Positions 1-9,309 of a stretch of DNA of 50,797 nucleotides are shown piece by piece. Position numbers and translations under genes: made by a program. The notes beneath the pieces were generated by a model that saw nothing but the letters and a program-made list of their open reading frames with translations, was not told where the DNA came from and did no database searches. The first letter of the stretch is position 1. Each line of letters opens with the position of its first letter. The stretch comes from Labilibacter sediminis (GTDB lineage: Bacteria > Bacteroidota > Bacteroidia > Bacteroidales > Marinilabiliaceae), in contig NZ_VCHY01000031.1 in the NCBI RefSeq assembly GCF_005877885.1, positions 1 through 50,797 of the forward strand, given 5' to 3'.

Positions 1-59
1 TAGAATAGTATATATAATGGTCTTCTTAGTTGAAATAATTGACCAGCGAGGAGTAGGAA

Positions 60-166
60 CGGAAAGCCCGACCCGAATGAATTTACTTCGACTGTAGTTA
101 AGGGGCTTTATTGAGGGAAACGGCCGAAAAAGTAAATTAATTACTTAAGTGGACAAAATCGGGTTC
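60..166 (+). other. GC-richer, potentially structured non-coding stretch upstream of the GT39 gene
   Basis: I find no convincing open frame in the first 242 bases. Two nested complementary pairs are visible: acccga (71-76) with tcgggt (159-164), and aatttactt (80-88) with aagtaaatt (130-138). A competing pair is aagccc (64-69) with gggctt (103-108). The stretch is richer in G+C than its surroundings. It could be a small RNA, or the end of something that begins outside the window. It does not match tmRNA, RNase P, SRP RNA or tRNA signatures that I know. The RNA interpretation is an inference. Confidence 0.25.
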
Positions 167-198
167 TTGGGATAAATGGATATTATTTTATATCATTG
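167..198 (+). promoter_or_regulatory. Bacteroidota-type promoter of the GT39 gene
   Basis: TTG (167-169), 21 bp, TATCATTG (191-198) resembles the Bacteroidota housekeeping promoter (TTTG / about 20 bp / TAnnTTTG) with one mismatch in the -7 box. The predicted transcript starts near 205, giving a leader of about 38 nt. Confidence 0.45.
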
Positions 199-242
199 CG
201 GCAAAGTGAACATTATTAGTTCGTGTTAAAAATTTAAATACT

Positions 243-1706
243 ATGTCGGGATTGAACAAGTTAATTATTGGATTTATTGCAGTATATATATTAAGGTTGA
301 TTATTTCGCTGAGCATGGGCATTATGCCGCAGGATGCATACTATTACTTTTATAGTGAGCATTTGGCCTTGTCGTATTTTGACCACCCTCCAATGATTGC
401 TTACTTTATTAAATTATTTACTTCTGTTTTAGGATCGAGCGATATTGTGGTGAAGTTAACCGACTTTATGGTAACACTAATGTCGTATTTGAGTTTCTTT
501 TATTTAGGTAAGATTTTTATTCCCAAAGAAAGACTACAGAATGCCATGCTTTTATATGGCTCAACCATTTTGCTGACAGTACTAAGCATGAATACCACAC
601 CTGATGTTCCTTTAATTTTATTTTGGACCCTTTCCTTAATAACGCTTTACAAATCAGTTTTTGAGGATAAGTTATTATACTGGATTATATCGGGAGTATT
701 AATTGGACTGGCTTTTGACAGCAAGTACACTGCCTTGTTTTTAATTATTGGCTTAATTTGCTTTTTAATATTATCTAAGAAATACCGACACTTCCTTTTT
801 TCGAAGGAGCTTTTTTTAATGTTAGTATTTTTTGCATTGGCTGTTTCTCCAATATTTATCTGGAACATAAATAACGACTGGATATCATTTAAGTTTCAAT
901 CTTCGGAAAGAGCAGATTCTATAATGCAATTTAAAATTAAGTGGAATTACTTTTTTGGCAATATAGCCACGCAATTTATTTTATTGTTGCCTGTTCTGTT
1001 TGTTGGGGTTGTAACTATACTATTTAAACACATTAAAAAGGTAGTCACAAAATGGAAGCTTCCGAGTGACAGAGTATTATTTCTATTGTCATTTTCGGCC
1101 CCTATCATCTTATTCTTTTTTGCTATTTCGCTTATTTACTGGGTTAAACTTAACTGGATGATGCCAGCGTATGTTTCGGCCATTATTTTAGTAACTATAT
1201 ACTTAAAGCAAAAATGGGTAAAACATCAGATAATAGTTTCACTTGTTTTACATGTTTTATTACTGGCTCAAGTACTCTTTTATATTGTACCCATACATTC
1301 GGATGACACATGGTATGGCTGGAAAAAACTTAAAACAGAGGTAGAGACTTTAAAAACAGAATATCCTGATCATTTTATTTTTTCGAGGGATGGTTATAAA
1401 ACAACTGCTGTTTTAAACTTTTACTTGGACGAAAAAATTTATGCCAGAAATGTAATTGGTGAGCATGCCTTACAATATTCTATTATTGACAATGATTTAA
1501 AACACCTTGATGGTAAGAGTGCTTTATTTATTGATAGCGATAAAAAAGTAAAACACATCAATAAATCTGGTAAAACACCTAAGGTACTGGTTGAGCATTT
1601 TGATAAGATCATTGAACTTGATCCTATTCTTATTAAAGATAAAAAAGGGAAAACTCAGCGCAAATTTTATGTGTATGAGTGCACAAACTATAGGTCTCCT
1701 GAGTAA
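243..1706 (+). CDS. GT39/ArnT-like membrane glycosyltransferase
   Basis: This 487-residue polytopic membrane protein is probably a glycosyltransferase that uses a polyprenyl-phosphate sugar donor, acting at the periplasmic face of the inner membrane. An early periplasmic loop carries Asp31 and a DHPP motif at 47-50 (SYFDHPPM), the typical acidic first loop of the PMT/ArnT (GT39) family. About ten hydrophobic segments follow to about residue 350, and a soluble C-terminal part of about 130 residues ends the protein. The length is typical for Bacteroidota GT39 proteins. It stands alone upstream of era, with its own promoter. The acceptor (lipid A, a glycan or a protein) cannot be told from sequence. 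Confidence 0.8.
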   Translation: MSGLNKLIIGFIAVYILRLIISLSMGIMPQDAYYYFYSEHLALSYFDHPPMIAYFIKLFTSVLGSSDIVVKLTDFMVTLMSYLSFFYLGKIFIPKERLQNAMLLYGSTILLTVLSMNTTPDVPLILFWTLSLITLYKSVFEDKLLYWIISGVLIGLAFDSKYTALFLIIGLICFLILSKKYRHFLFSKELFLMLVFFALAVSPIFIWNINNDWISFKFQSSERADSIMQFKIKWNYFFGNIATQFILLLPVLFVGVVTILFKHIKKVVTKWKLPSDRVLFLLSFSAPIILFFFAISLIYWVKLNWMMPAYVSAIILVTIYLKQKWVKHQIIVSLVLHVLLLAQVLFYIVPIHSDDTWYGWKKLKTEVETLKTEYPDHFIFSRDGYKTTAVLNFYLDEKIYARNVIGEHALQYSIIDNDLKHLDGKSALFIDSDKKVKHINKSGKTPKVLVEHFDKIIELDPILIKDKKGKTQRKFYVYECTNYRSPE

Positions 1707-1765
1707 ATTAATACACTAAACTAGCGTTAAATATAAATAGGGGTAATAACTTAAACCACCTAGCT

Positions 1766-1797
1766 TTTGCGGGTGATTGCATTATCTTGTATCTTCG
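1766..1797 (+). promoter_or_regulatory. Promoter of era
   Basis: TTTG (1766-1769), exactly 20 bp, TATCTTCG (1790-1797) is a good Bacteroidota promoter. Transcription should start near 1804, downstream of an in-frame upstream start at 1777. That excludes the longer reading of Era and supports the start at 1816/1819. Confidence 0.7.
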
Positions 1798-1818
1798 CGG
1801 CATAATTTTATATGTATG

Positions 1819-2703
1819 ATGAAGCACAAAGCAGGTTTTGTAAATATTGTTGGAAATCCAAACGTTGGAAAATCGACATTAACCAATAAGTTGGTTGGAG
1901 AACGATTATCAATTATCACTTCTAAGGCACAAACAACACGCCATAGAATTTTAGGAATTGTAAATGATGATGATTATCAAATTGTATTTTCCGACACACC
2001 CGGAGTATTAAAACCCAACTATAAGCTTCAGGAATCGATGCTTCGTTTTTCGAAGACTGCCCTGCAGGATGCTGACATCATTGTATATATGACTGATGTG
2101 GTTGAAAAGATGGATAAAAACACCGACTTTTTAGAGAGTGTTAAAAAAACCTCGTCACCTGTATTATTGGTCATTAATAAAATTGACGAGTCAGATCCTG
2201 AAAAACTGGATAAACTTGTTGCACTCTGGAAAGAACAGTTACCCAACGCTGAAATTTTTCCAATGTCGGCACTGCACGGTTTTAACACTGATAATTTGCT
2301 AAAAAGAATAAAGGAGCTACTTCCTGTAAGTGATCCTTACTTTGACAAAGATGCTTTAACGGACAAGCCTACGCGTTTCTTTATTTCAGAAATCATACGC
2401 GAAAAAATATTACTCTACTACCAAAAGGAAATTCCTTATTCTGTTGAAATTGAAGTAGAGGAATTTAAAGAAGCTGAGGATCAAATTAATATTAGAGCAA
2501 TTATTCATGTTGCCAGAGAATCGCAAAAAGGAATTATCATTGGTCATAAAGGTAGTGCTTTAAAAAAAACAGGTACAGAAGCCAGAAAAGATATTGAGAA
2601 ATTCCTGGACAAGAAAGTGTTTTTGCAGTTGTTTGTTAAAGTAAACAAAGACTGGAGAGACAAGAACAATACGCTTAGAAACTTTGGTTACGACCAAAAG
2701 TAA
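1819..2703 (+). CDS. era: GTPase Era, 16S rRNA / 30S assembly factor
   Basis: Era binds the 3' end of 16S rRNA and assists maturation of the small ribosomal subunit in the cytoplasm. With the start at 1819 it has 294 residues, the normal length. An N-terminal GTPase domain has G1 GNPNVGKST at 12-20, DTPG (G3) and NKID (G4). The C-terminal KH domain contains the IIIGHKGSALKK loop that contacts RNA. An adjacent ATG at 1816 is an equally possible start. A longer frame from 1777 is rejected because it begins inside the promoter. A second ribosome GTPase gene, der, follows after 105 bp with its own promoter. Confidence 0.96.
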   Translation: MKHKAGFVNIVGNPNVGKSTLTNKLVGERLSIITSKAQTTRHRILGIVNDDDYQIVFSDTPGVLKPNYKLQESMLRFSKTALQDADIIVYMTDVVEKMDKNTDFLESVKKTSSPVLLVINKIDESDPEKLDKLVALWKEQLPNAEIFPMSALHGFNTDNLLKRIKELLPVSDPYFDKDALTDKPTRFFISEIIREKILLYYQKEIPYSVEIEVEEFKEAEDQINIRAIIHVARESQKGIIIGHKGSALKKTGTEARKDIEKFLDKKVFLQLFVKVNKDWRDKNNTLRNFGYDQK

Positions 2704-2734
2704 TAAGCCGTACGCATTGAGCTTTTAAAATACA

Positions 2735-2766
2735 TTAGTTAAGTGCTTAAAAAATAACTATCTTTG
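2735..2766 (+). promoter_or_regulatory. Promoter of der
   Basis: TTAG (2735-2738), 20 bp, TATCTTTG (2759-2766). The -7 box is a perfect TAnnTTTG match and the -33 box has one mismatch. The predicted leader is about 36 nt. Confidence 0.65.
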
Positions 2767-2808
2767 CACCCCTTTTGTAAAAACGAATTTTAGGAAAACC
2801 AACATAAG

Positions 2809-4113
2809 ATGGGAAATATAGCAGCCATTGTAGGGCGACCAAACGTAGGTAAATCGACATTATTTAATAGACTTACTGAAACAAGAACAGCTATTGTTAA
2901 TGAAGAAAGTGGCGTTACGCGAGACCGTATTTATGGTAAAAGTGTATGGAATGGATTGGAGTTTTCGGTAGTAGATACCGGAGGTTACGCCGTTGGATCT
3001 GATGATATTTTTGAAGAAGAAATCAGGAAGCAAGTCCTTATTGCCATTGAGGAAGCTGATGTAATACTATTTATGCTTGATGTAACCACAGGTATTACGG
3101 ATTACGATGAAATGGTTGCTGACATTTTAAGAAGAAGTAAAAAGAAAGTTCTGGTTGCAGTAAATAAAGTAGATAACAGCGAAAGACTTACTGAAGCCAG
3201 CTACTTTTATTCATTAGGTTTGGAAGAACTTTTCCCACTTTCATCAATCAACGGATCAGGTACAGGCGAGTTACTTGATCGTTTAGTAGAAGTATTTCCT
3301 AGTACAGAAAGTGTTGAAAACCTGGATATACCAAGATTTGCCATTGTTGGTCGTCCAAATGCAGGAAAATCATCCATAGTAAATGCTTTTATTGGTGAAG
3401 ACAGAAACATTGTAACGCCAATTTCAGGTACTACACGTGATTCCATTTATACCAGATACAATAAATTTGGTCACGACTTTTATTTGGTGGATACTGCTGG
3501 TGTGCGCAAAAAAGCTAAGGTGAGCGAAGATCTTGAGTTTTACAGTGTAATGCGTGCCATCAGAGCCATTGAAAACTCGGATGTATGCATGTTAATGATT
3601 GATGCAACGCGTGGTGTTGAAAGTCAGGATCAAAAGATTTTTCAACTGATTCAGAAAAATAAAAAGGGGCTCGTTGTGCTAATCAACAAATGGGATCTGG
3701 TTGAAAAGGACACCATGACTACCAAAAAATATGAAGCACAAGTAAGAGAAAAATTTGCACCTTTTGTTGATTTCCCAATTGTATTTACTTCGGTATTAAC
3801 CAAACAACGTATCCATAAAGCACTGGAGTGGGCAGTAACAGTTTACGAGAATAAAACCCGTAAAATTTCTACTTCTCAGCTTAACGAAGCTTTACAACAA
3901 GTTGTACAGGATAATCCACCTCCATCAACAAAAGGGAAGTATATTAAAATTAAGTACATTATGCAGCTACCGACCAATACGCCTGCATTTGCTTTTTTCT
4001 GTAACCTGCCTCAGTATGTTCGTGAACCTTACAAACGTTTTTTAGAAAATAAAATCCGAAAAATGTGGGACTTTTCAGGTGTACCTGTTCAAGTTTTTAT
4101 GCGTAAAAAATAG
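2809..4113 (+). CDS. der: Double-domain GTPase Der (EngA), 50S assembly factor
   Basis: Der is an essential GTPase for maturation of the large ribosomal subunit. The 434-residue protein has the family hallmark of two GTPase domains in tandem, with P-loops GRPNVGKST at 9-17 and GRPNAGKSS from residue 181. Each is followed by DTGG or DTAG and then NKVD or NKWD motifs. A C-terminal KH-like domain of about 85 residues follows. Length and start are standard. An intrinsic terminator lies 30 bp after the stop. It is not the hydrogenase maturase HydF, which has a single GTPase domain plus a cluster-binding domain. Confidence 0.97.
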   Translation: MGNIAAIVGRPNVGKSTLFNRLTETRTAIVNEESGVTRDRIYGKSVWNGLEFSVVDTGGYAVGSDDIFEEEIRKQVLIAIEEADVILFMLDVTTGITDYDEMVADILRRSKKKVLVAVNKVDNSERLTEASYFYSLGLEELFPLSSINGSGTGELLDRLVEVFPSTESVENLDIPRFAIVGRPNAGKSSIVNAFIGEDRNIVTPISGTTRDSIYTRYNKFGHDFYLVDTAGVRKKAKVSEDLEFYSVMRAIRAIENSDVCMLMIDATRGVESQDQKIFQLIQKNKKGLVVLINKWDLVEKDTMTTKKYEAQVREKFAPFVDFPIVFTSVLTKQRIHKALEWAVTVYENKTRKISTSQLNEALQQVVQDNPPPSTKGKYIKIKYIMQLPTNTPAFAFFCNLPQYVREPYKRFLENKIRKMWDFSGVPVQVFMRKK

Positions 4114-4142
4114 TATATCGTTACAATGATAAATAATTACAT

Positions 4143-4171
4143 GGGAGTTGAAAACATCAACTCCCTTTTTT
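4143..4171 (+). terminator. Intrinsic terminator of der
   Basis: A perfect 9-bp stem (gggagttga / tcaactccc) with a 5-nt loop, followed by six T residues. Confidence 0.85.
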
Positions 4172-4187
4172 ATGCTTATCTTTATTA

Positions 4188-4219
4188 TTTGGAAAGATTT
4201 TAAATAAGAGTTATCTTCG
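4188..4219 (+). promoter_or_regulatory. Promoter of the hemerythrin/LuxR pair
   Basis: TTTG (4188-4191), 20 bp, TATCTTCG (4212-4219): a near-perfect Bacteroidota promoter directly after the der terminator. The pair should therefore be its own transcript, with a leader of about 10 nt before the ATG at 4236. Confidence 0.7.
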
Positions 4220-4235
4220 CACAAAATTTAATCAT

Positions 4236-4961
4236 ATGCTTATTACCGCAGACATGAAAATGGCTGATCTAATTCATTTGGATTTTCAGCTATTGGCCGT
4301 TATTCAAAGAATTGGAATACCTTTGGGTTTCAGAGAAAAAACCATCGACGAGGTATGTATTGAAAATGGTGTTAATACTGACTTTTTCTTACAACTTTCT
4401 AATTCTTTTCATGATAAAGAATATTTTCCCAAAGAAAAGTTTTTAAGATTTAATCCTGAGTGGTTGGTCAACTTTTTACGCCGTACCCACCAATGTTATA
4501 TGGAGCATAAGATTCCGGAAATTGAAGAGCAAATCATTCAACTCGAAAACGACTTAAAAGGAACTAAGCAAAGCTATGAGCTCATTAAAAATTTCTTTAC
4601 TGAATATATTCGTGAGTTAGGGGTACATATTGAACTGGAAGAAAAGAAAGTATTTCCATACGTTATGGCTTTGTCAGAAAGCATTGCAAACAAAGAGATT
4701 TCAAGTGATCTAAATGAATCTTTTGGCGATTATAACATTGATAAGTATCTGGAAGACCATAATGATATAGAAGAAAAACTATTTGATTTAAAAAATATAC
4801 TCATCAAATACCTACCGCCACCAACAGATAACTGTAAGTATAACTCCCTCCTATTTGAAATTTTTAAACTGGAGAAAGATTTAAAAGATCATTCTAAGCT
4901 AGAGGAGAAAGTTCTGATCCCCCGCGTACGAATGATGGAAAGTGAATTGAACAACCTGTAA
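4236..4961 (+). CDS. Hemerythrin (HHE) domain protein
   Basis: This 241-residue cytoplasmic, mostly helical protein probably carries a non-heme di-iron site that binds O2 or responds to NO/redox stress. The candidate ligands have hemerythrin spacing: His85 and His91 in an early helix, His131 in HxxLEEKKVFP, His175 with Glu179 (EDHNDIEE), and His219 in HSKLEEKVLIP. The first 60 residues form a small helical domain resembling the N-terminal part of ScdA/RIC-type iron-cluster repair proteins, but without their Cys-Cys motif. The LuxR-type regulator gene starts 13 nt downstream, so the two are probably one operon and may form a sensor-regulator pair. The ligand identity is inferred. Confidence 0.75.
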   Translation: MLITADMKMADLIHLDFQLLAVIQRIGIPLGFREKTIDEVCIENGVNTDFFLQLSNSFHDKEYFPKEKFLRFNPEWLVNFLRRTHQCYMEHKIPEIEEQIIQLENDLKGTKQSYELIKNFFTEYIRELGVHIELEEKKVFPYVMALSESIANKEISSDLNESFGDYNIDKYLEDHNDIEEKLFDLKNILIKYLPPPTDNCKYNSLLFEIFKLEKDLKDHSKLEEKVLIPRVRMMESELNNL

Positions 4962-4974
4962 TTGACGGAGTAAT

Positions 4975-5553
4975 ATGGTAAGAATATTAGTAGCAGAACC
5001 TTCATATTTGGTACGTAAAGGACTTTCAACCGTGTTAAACGAACTGAAAACCATTACCAAGATTGAAGAAATATCCGGACAGGACGAACTAAACGATGCA
5101 TTAAAATCATTGATGCCAAACTTGGTTTTAATCAATACCACCATAAGTAGTTTGCCCGAGGCAGATCAGGTTTTAAAAAAGTATGGTAGCGAATCAACCA
5201 TAATCTCTATTTTTAATTCGCCTTTACCTGATGACGGTAATGAAACTACCTTATCGGTATTTGACACTAAACCGGTATTGCTAACAAAGCTGCGTAATCA
5301 GGTTAAAAAGGTTCAAAAATCAGTTATTCAGCAGGAGAACTCGGAAGAACTAAGCGACAGAGAAAAAGACGTATTACAAAAAATTGCTTTGGGTAAAATA
5401 AACAAAGAAATTGCCAGTGAATTATTCATTAGTACTCATACTGTTATTTCGCACAGAAAAAACATTACCCGTAAACTTGGTATTAAAACTGTATCAGGAT
5501 TAACTGTATATGCTATCTTAAATCAACTGATTAAACTGGAAGATATTTCATAA
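4975..5553 (+). CDS. LuxR/NarL-type regulator with a degenerate receiver domain
   Basis: A 192-residue DNA-binding protein. Residues 1-115 have the alternating pattern of a response-regulator receiver. However, the acidic pair is replaced (Glu8-Pro9), and the position expected to hold the phospho-acceptor Asp is Asn54 (LVLINTT), so phosphorylation by a kinase is unlikely. Residues of about 125-185 form a typical LuxR helix-turn-helix (LSDREKDVL, then STHTVISHRKNITRKLG). The gene follows the hemerythrin-domain gene by 13 nt with a ggag ribosome site. No histidine kinase is co-transcribed, which fits control by protein contact or by the hemerythrin partner instead of phosphotransfer (inference). 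Confidence 0.82.
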   Translation: MVRILVAEPSYLVRKGLSTVLNELKTITKIEEISGQDELNDALKSLMPNLVLINTTISSLPEADQVLKKYGSESTIISIFNSPLPDDGNETTLSVFDTKPVLLTKLRNQVKKVQKSVIQQENSEELSDREKDVLQKIALGKINKEIASELFISTHTVISHRKNITRKLGIKTVSGLTVYAILNQLIKLEDIS

Positions 5554-5590
5554 AAAATGGAGTTGACTATATAGAACAACTCCATCTTCC
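5551..5590. terminator. Terminator between convergent genes
   Basis: An 8-bp stem (tggagttg 5558-5565 / caactcca 5577-5584) has an A-run on its left and a pyrimidine stretch on its right. Read on the minus strand it is a stem followed by six T, a good terminator for the histidine-kinase gene. On the plus strand the T-tract is weaker. Confidence 0.7.
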
Positions 5591-5610
5591 TATTGTATTC
5601 TTATTTTTTC

Positions 5611-8600
5611 CTATTCTTCATAAGCCGGAAATTCAACAAAAAAGCTGGTTCCAAAATCCTCTCTGGTCTTAAACCAGATTTTACCTTTACTGTTAACAAC
5701 AATATTTTTTACAATAGCCAAGCCTAATCCCATACCTGAACTTTTGGTGGTAAAGTTAGGAGCAAACAACTTCTCCTGAACATCCTTGGGTATACCTAAA
5801 CCATTGTCTTTAATTTCTACTACTATTGATTCAGCGGACGTAGTAACATTTACATTAATAATACCCTCACGTTTATGCGGGATAGACTGTAGTGCATTTT
5901 TTAACAGATTATTAAACACACTAATTAGTTGCTCCACATCAGCAAAAATATAATACTCAGTTGTATTTATGTCGGATACTATAATATTTGCTTCATGCGA
6001 CTTATCAAACAAAGTGGTACACTGAATAAGTATTTCCACCACATTTACCTTCTTCCTTTTAGCAATAGGCATTTTCGCAAAATTAGAAAACTCCGATGCT
6101 ATCGATGAAAGTTTATCAATTTGATTAATCAGCGTTGAAGATACTTTTTTAAGTTTTTCATCAAACTGCGGATCATTATTCTGCTTAGCCATCTCCAAAT
6201 ATTGTATACTAAGTTTCATGGGGGTTAACGGATTTTTAATTTCATGAGCAATCTGACGCGCCATCTCTCGCCATGCCGATTCCCTTTCTGACTTAGCTAA
6301 TTTCTCAGCACTGCCGGCAATCTCATCCACCATTCTGTTATACTCGGTGACCAACTGGCCTATTTCATCATTTCCTTTGTATTCAATTTTTTCATTTCGG
6401 CCTCCGAGCTCTAGCTGACCGAGTTTATTTTGCACCACTAATAAAGGATGTGTAATTCTTCGGGCCACAACAACTGTTAAACCAATAACCATGATTAAGA
6501 AAATGAGGTAAAAATTTAAAATGGCCATCACTAACGACGAAATCTCTTCTCGCAGCTCGCTGGTTCCTACAAAATAAGGCATATTTAAATAGGCCAATAC
6601 TTTATTATCTTCATTTAAAAATGGCACATAAGCCGATAAATACTCAAGTTCTCCTATGGACTCTTTATGAATAAACTCAACCTCACCCTTAGTATGTAAT
6701 TCAATAAAGCCTTTACTATTCATTAAATGACCTGATAAACCTTTATCGAAAAGTTCAGGTCTCGATGATGCTATTAAACGTCCGTCAGTGCCAAACAAAT
6801 TTAGATCGGTATAAAATACACTCGAAAACTTCTTTAATAAAGTTGACACGTACTCGTGCATATCTTCTGTGAGCTCATCCTGATTACCAATTTTATGCTC
6901 CAGCTCCATTAACACCGATTTTGTTTTCTCAGATAAGATTTGATTATTCTTCACCTCAAACCTTCTCATTGTTTGCCAAACTGATCCTCCGGCCACTAAA
7001 ACTAACAATGCCAACATTAATCCAATAAAAGCTATCTGAATCCTTTCCTGTACCGAGAACACAAAAATTAAACTTCCCTTTCTTATTCTTGTCATCATAA
7101 TAATAAGGGCGCCAAAAATAAAGAAGGATATAAAGAATAAGGAAAAAGTAACCAGTACTATCGAGAAATTTACATTTTGTATTGATAATACAATACAAAT
7201 ACTTTTGGATGGATGATAGGTAATATGAGAATAATCTTCGTGATTAAATATATGAAAATCATCATGAACGTCAGTTATTCGATACAAATGTATGGGATAA
7301 GTAAATTCGCCTACCTGCTTAACCAATAAGCCGTCTACATACTTACCGTACGAGTAATTAATCAACGGTTCTCTAAGTTTACTTTCTCTCTCCGACAAAA
7401 GTAACTCAGGATATCCGGGGCCTTCAAAAAATGGTTTGGCCACCAATTCCAGATATAAGCTGGTTTCTTTTTCCAGATCACCTTCAAAGAATTTAAATAC
7501 ACCAAAATAGGTTATTACACCGGCTTGGTTACTTAAGAAATACCATTGACGACTTCCCATCACCTTTGTTCCGTTCTCAAGCAACATCCGTTCGAAATAA
7601 TCATAACAATTAGACGTACTATCTCCTGCACTTATATGCACATCTCCGCCAGGCCAACACGGAATAACCTGCAAATCATATCGCTGTAAATAACCTGATA
7701 AAAAACGATTGTCTATATATTTAGAGATAGCATCAACATTAATATTTTCATTTTGAAGCTGACTGATTAATACAGAATCCTGGGAAATAAAGTCCTCATC
7801 CTCCTTTAACAACATCTCCGTTAAGGGATCTTCCTCCTGAATAAGTCGAAAAGATAAATTTTCAATAAGCAACTTACGCTCCTCTCTTTCCTGCTGGAAG
7901 TTATGATAATAAAAAGTATAAACTCCGTAAAATGCAAAAACAAAAATAAACCAAATAAATGTGGTATAAGCATGGTAACTCTTTCTTCTCCTTACCCAAA
8001 TAAGCATTAATACCACTACTAAAAAAATAAGGAGTGATACCAGGTATAAGTTCTTAAAACTAAACACTGATGCCAATACTACTGCAACCAATGCTATTAT
8101 AGATAACTTTTTTCTTGAAAGTTGAGATAAAAATGCTGTTATAATTTTCTCAAGTACAAGCACAACCGAAAGCCACAGCAAACAGATAATAAAAATTTTA
8201 ACAATCTCATACACCCTCAAATTTGTTATACGAAACAATAATGACATGGATGCAGAGTTGGATATAAGCAAAGTTACAATTTGATTTTGCACATGCCAGA
8301 ATCCTATACTCAACAGCACCAAAACACTGACTATTAAAAATTTTCGCCAATTGCTATAGGGCAGTTGGACTACAAATTTTGGCCATAAAACATGCTTGTA
8401 CAAAACAAAAGACTCAGCAAACAACAATACTGAAAATATGAGTAGACTTCCCAGGTTTGGAAACAACTCTGAAGCTCCAAAATATACCGGCGAAAACAAG
8501 GGAACCGAAAATAAAATACCTGGAACCTGAAAACTAACATGAATCCAATATAATAATGAGCTGGCTACCAAACTAAGTACAAAAACAATTATACTTCTTA

Positions 8601-9297
8601 AAGAGGTTTTCTGTTTTTTAACAGTAGAGATAACCACCTGTACAAATAGTAAGAGACTAATAAATACAAAAACAACAGCCCAGTTTGCATACAGAGGATT
8701 GGTTGTTCCACAATCTATTGCAGTAAACAAATAATTTCCCTGCTGATCATTAATTTTTACTCCTTCTGCTCCTTCATCAACGAGTATATCATGACATAAA
8801 ACCAAAGGAAGCTTAATGGCGTATTCATCTTTTAAGAAGGCATTATCAAAAGGATATTCCGTTTTAATACTAACCAATGTAAAAATATCCCAATCCTGAT
8901 AGTCAGTTTTCTCAATTAAATACCATGTATTACCAAGCTTAGTCACCCTATCCATTAATAACGAAATATCTTCATTCTCATAAGGTAAAACCTGGCTTGT
9001 CCAGCAATGTAACGAATCGCTTTTATAAACAAGTACTTCAACACCGTCCGGTTTATACTTTTCGGTTACTTCAATAGCGTGCCACTCACTATCAAGGTTT
9101 AAATGCTTCGTAAACTCTGTTGTAAAAGAGTTAGCTTCTCTACTTTTTTGATGTAAAGCATTTTTAAACCTTAAAGCATTAAATGAATGATGATTATAGT
9201 TATAAAACGCCCATGACAAGAGCATAACCATAATTACAGATGCAGCCAAAAGAATGTATTGCCAACTTAAAAAAGAAAACTTCTTAGGATTGTGCAT
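5611..9297 (-). CDS. Very large multi-membrane NtrY-like sensor histidine kinase
   Basis: A 1228-residue membrane kinase. There is one membrane segment near 13-30, a periplasmic region to about 205, and a block of several hydrophobic helices at about 206-460. A second extracytoplasmic region runs to about 705, helices lie near 720 and 766, a third extracytoplasmic loop covers about 780-915, and a last helix is near 936. Then come HAMP (starting VVARRITHPL), the dimerisation domain with His1018 (QIAHEIKNPLTPMK), and an ATPase domain with N-box LLKNALQSIP, DNGLGIP and GMGLGLAIV. H-box and ATPase are NtrY-like. The gene begins 12 nt after rlmH and is probably co-transcribed. No response regulator is adjacent, and the signal is unknown. 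Confidence 0.88.
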   Translation of the reverse strand: MHNPKKFSFLSWQYILLAASVIMVMLLSWAFYNYNHHSFNALRFKNALHQKSREANSFTTEFTKHLNLDSEWHAIEVTEKYKPDGVEVLVYKSDSLHCWTSQVLPYENEDISLLMDRVTKLGNTWYLIEKTDYQDWDIFTLVSIKTEYPFDNAFLKDEYAIKLPLVLCHDILVDEGAEGVKINDQQGNYLFTAIDCGTTNPLYANWAVVFVFISLLLFVQVVISTVKKQKTSLRSIIVFVLSLVASSLLYWIHVSFQVPGILFSVPLFSPVYFGASELFPNLGSLLIFSVLLFAESFVLYKHVLWPKFVVQLPYSNWRKFLIVSVLVLLSIGFWHVQNQIVTLLISNSASMSLLFRITNLRVYEIVKIFIICLLWLSVVLVLEKIITAFLSQLSRKKLSIIALVAVVLASVFSFKNLYLVSLLIFLVVVLMLIWVRRRKSYHAYTTFIWFIFVFAFYGVYTFYYHNFQQEREERKLLIENLSFRLIQEEDPLTEMLLKEDEDFISQDSVLISQLQNENINVDAISKYIDNRFLSGYLQRYDLQVIPCWPGGDVHISAGDSTSNCYDYFERMLLENGTKVMGSRQWYFLSNQAGVITYFGVFKFFEGDLEKETSLYLELVAKPFFEGPGYPELLLSERESKLREPLINYSYGKYVDGLLVKQVGEFTYPIHLYRITDVHDDFHIFNHEDYSHITYHPSKSICIVLSIQNVNFSIVLVTFSLFFISFFIFGALIIMMTRIRKGSLIFVFSVQERIQIAFIGLMLALLVLVAGGSVWQTMRRFEVKNNQILSEKTKSVLMELEHKIGNQDELTEDMHEYVSTLLKKFSSVFYTDLNLFGTDGRLIASSRPELFDKGLSGHLMNSKGFIELHTKGEVEFIHKESIGELEYLSAYVPFLNEDNKVLAYLNMPYFVGTSELREEISSLVMAILNFYLIFLIMVIGLTVVVARRITHPLLVVQNKLGQLELGGRNEKIEYKGNDEIGQLVTEYNRMVDEIAGSAEKLAKSERESAWREMARQIAHEIKNPLTPMKLSIQYLEMAKQNNDPQFDEKLKKVSSTLINQIDKLSSIASEFSNFAKMPIAKRKKVNVVEILIQCTTLFDKSHEANIIVSDINTTEYYIFADVEQLISVFNNLLKNALQSIPHKREGIINVNVTTSAESIVVEIKDNGLGIPKDVQEKLFAPNFTTKSSGMGLGLAIVKNIVVNSKGKIWFKTREDFGTSFFVEFPAYEE

Positions 9298-9309
9298 AAT
9301 AAAATATTT

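Noticed and set aside
1777-1818. Longer N-terminus for Era
   Set aside because: The upstream start lies between the -33 and -7 boxes of a near-consensus promoter and would precede the transcript start.
2809-4113. Hydrogenase maturation GTPase HydF
   Set aside because: The protein has two GTPase domains and a KH-like end, the Der architecture. No HydF cluster-binding motif is present.
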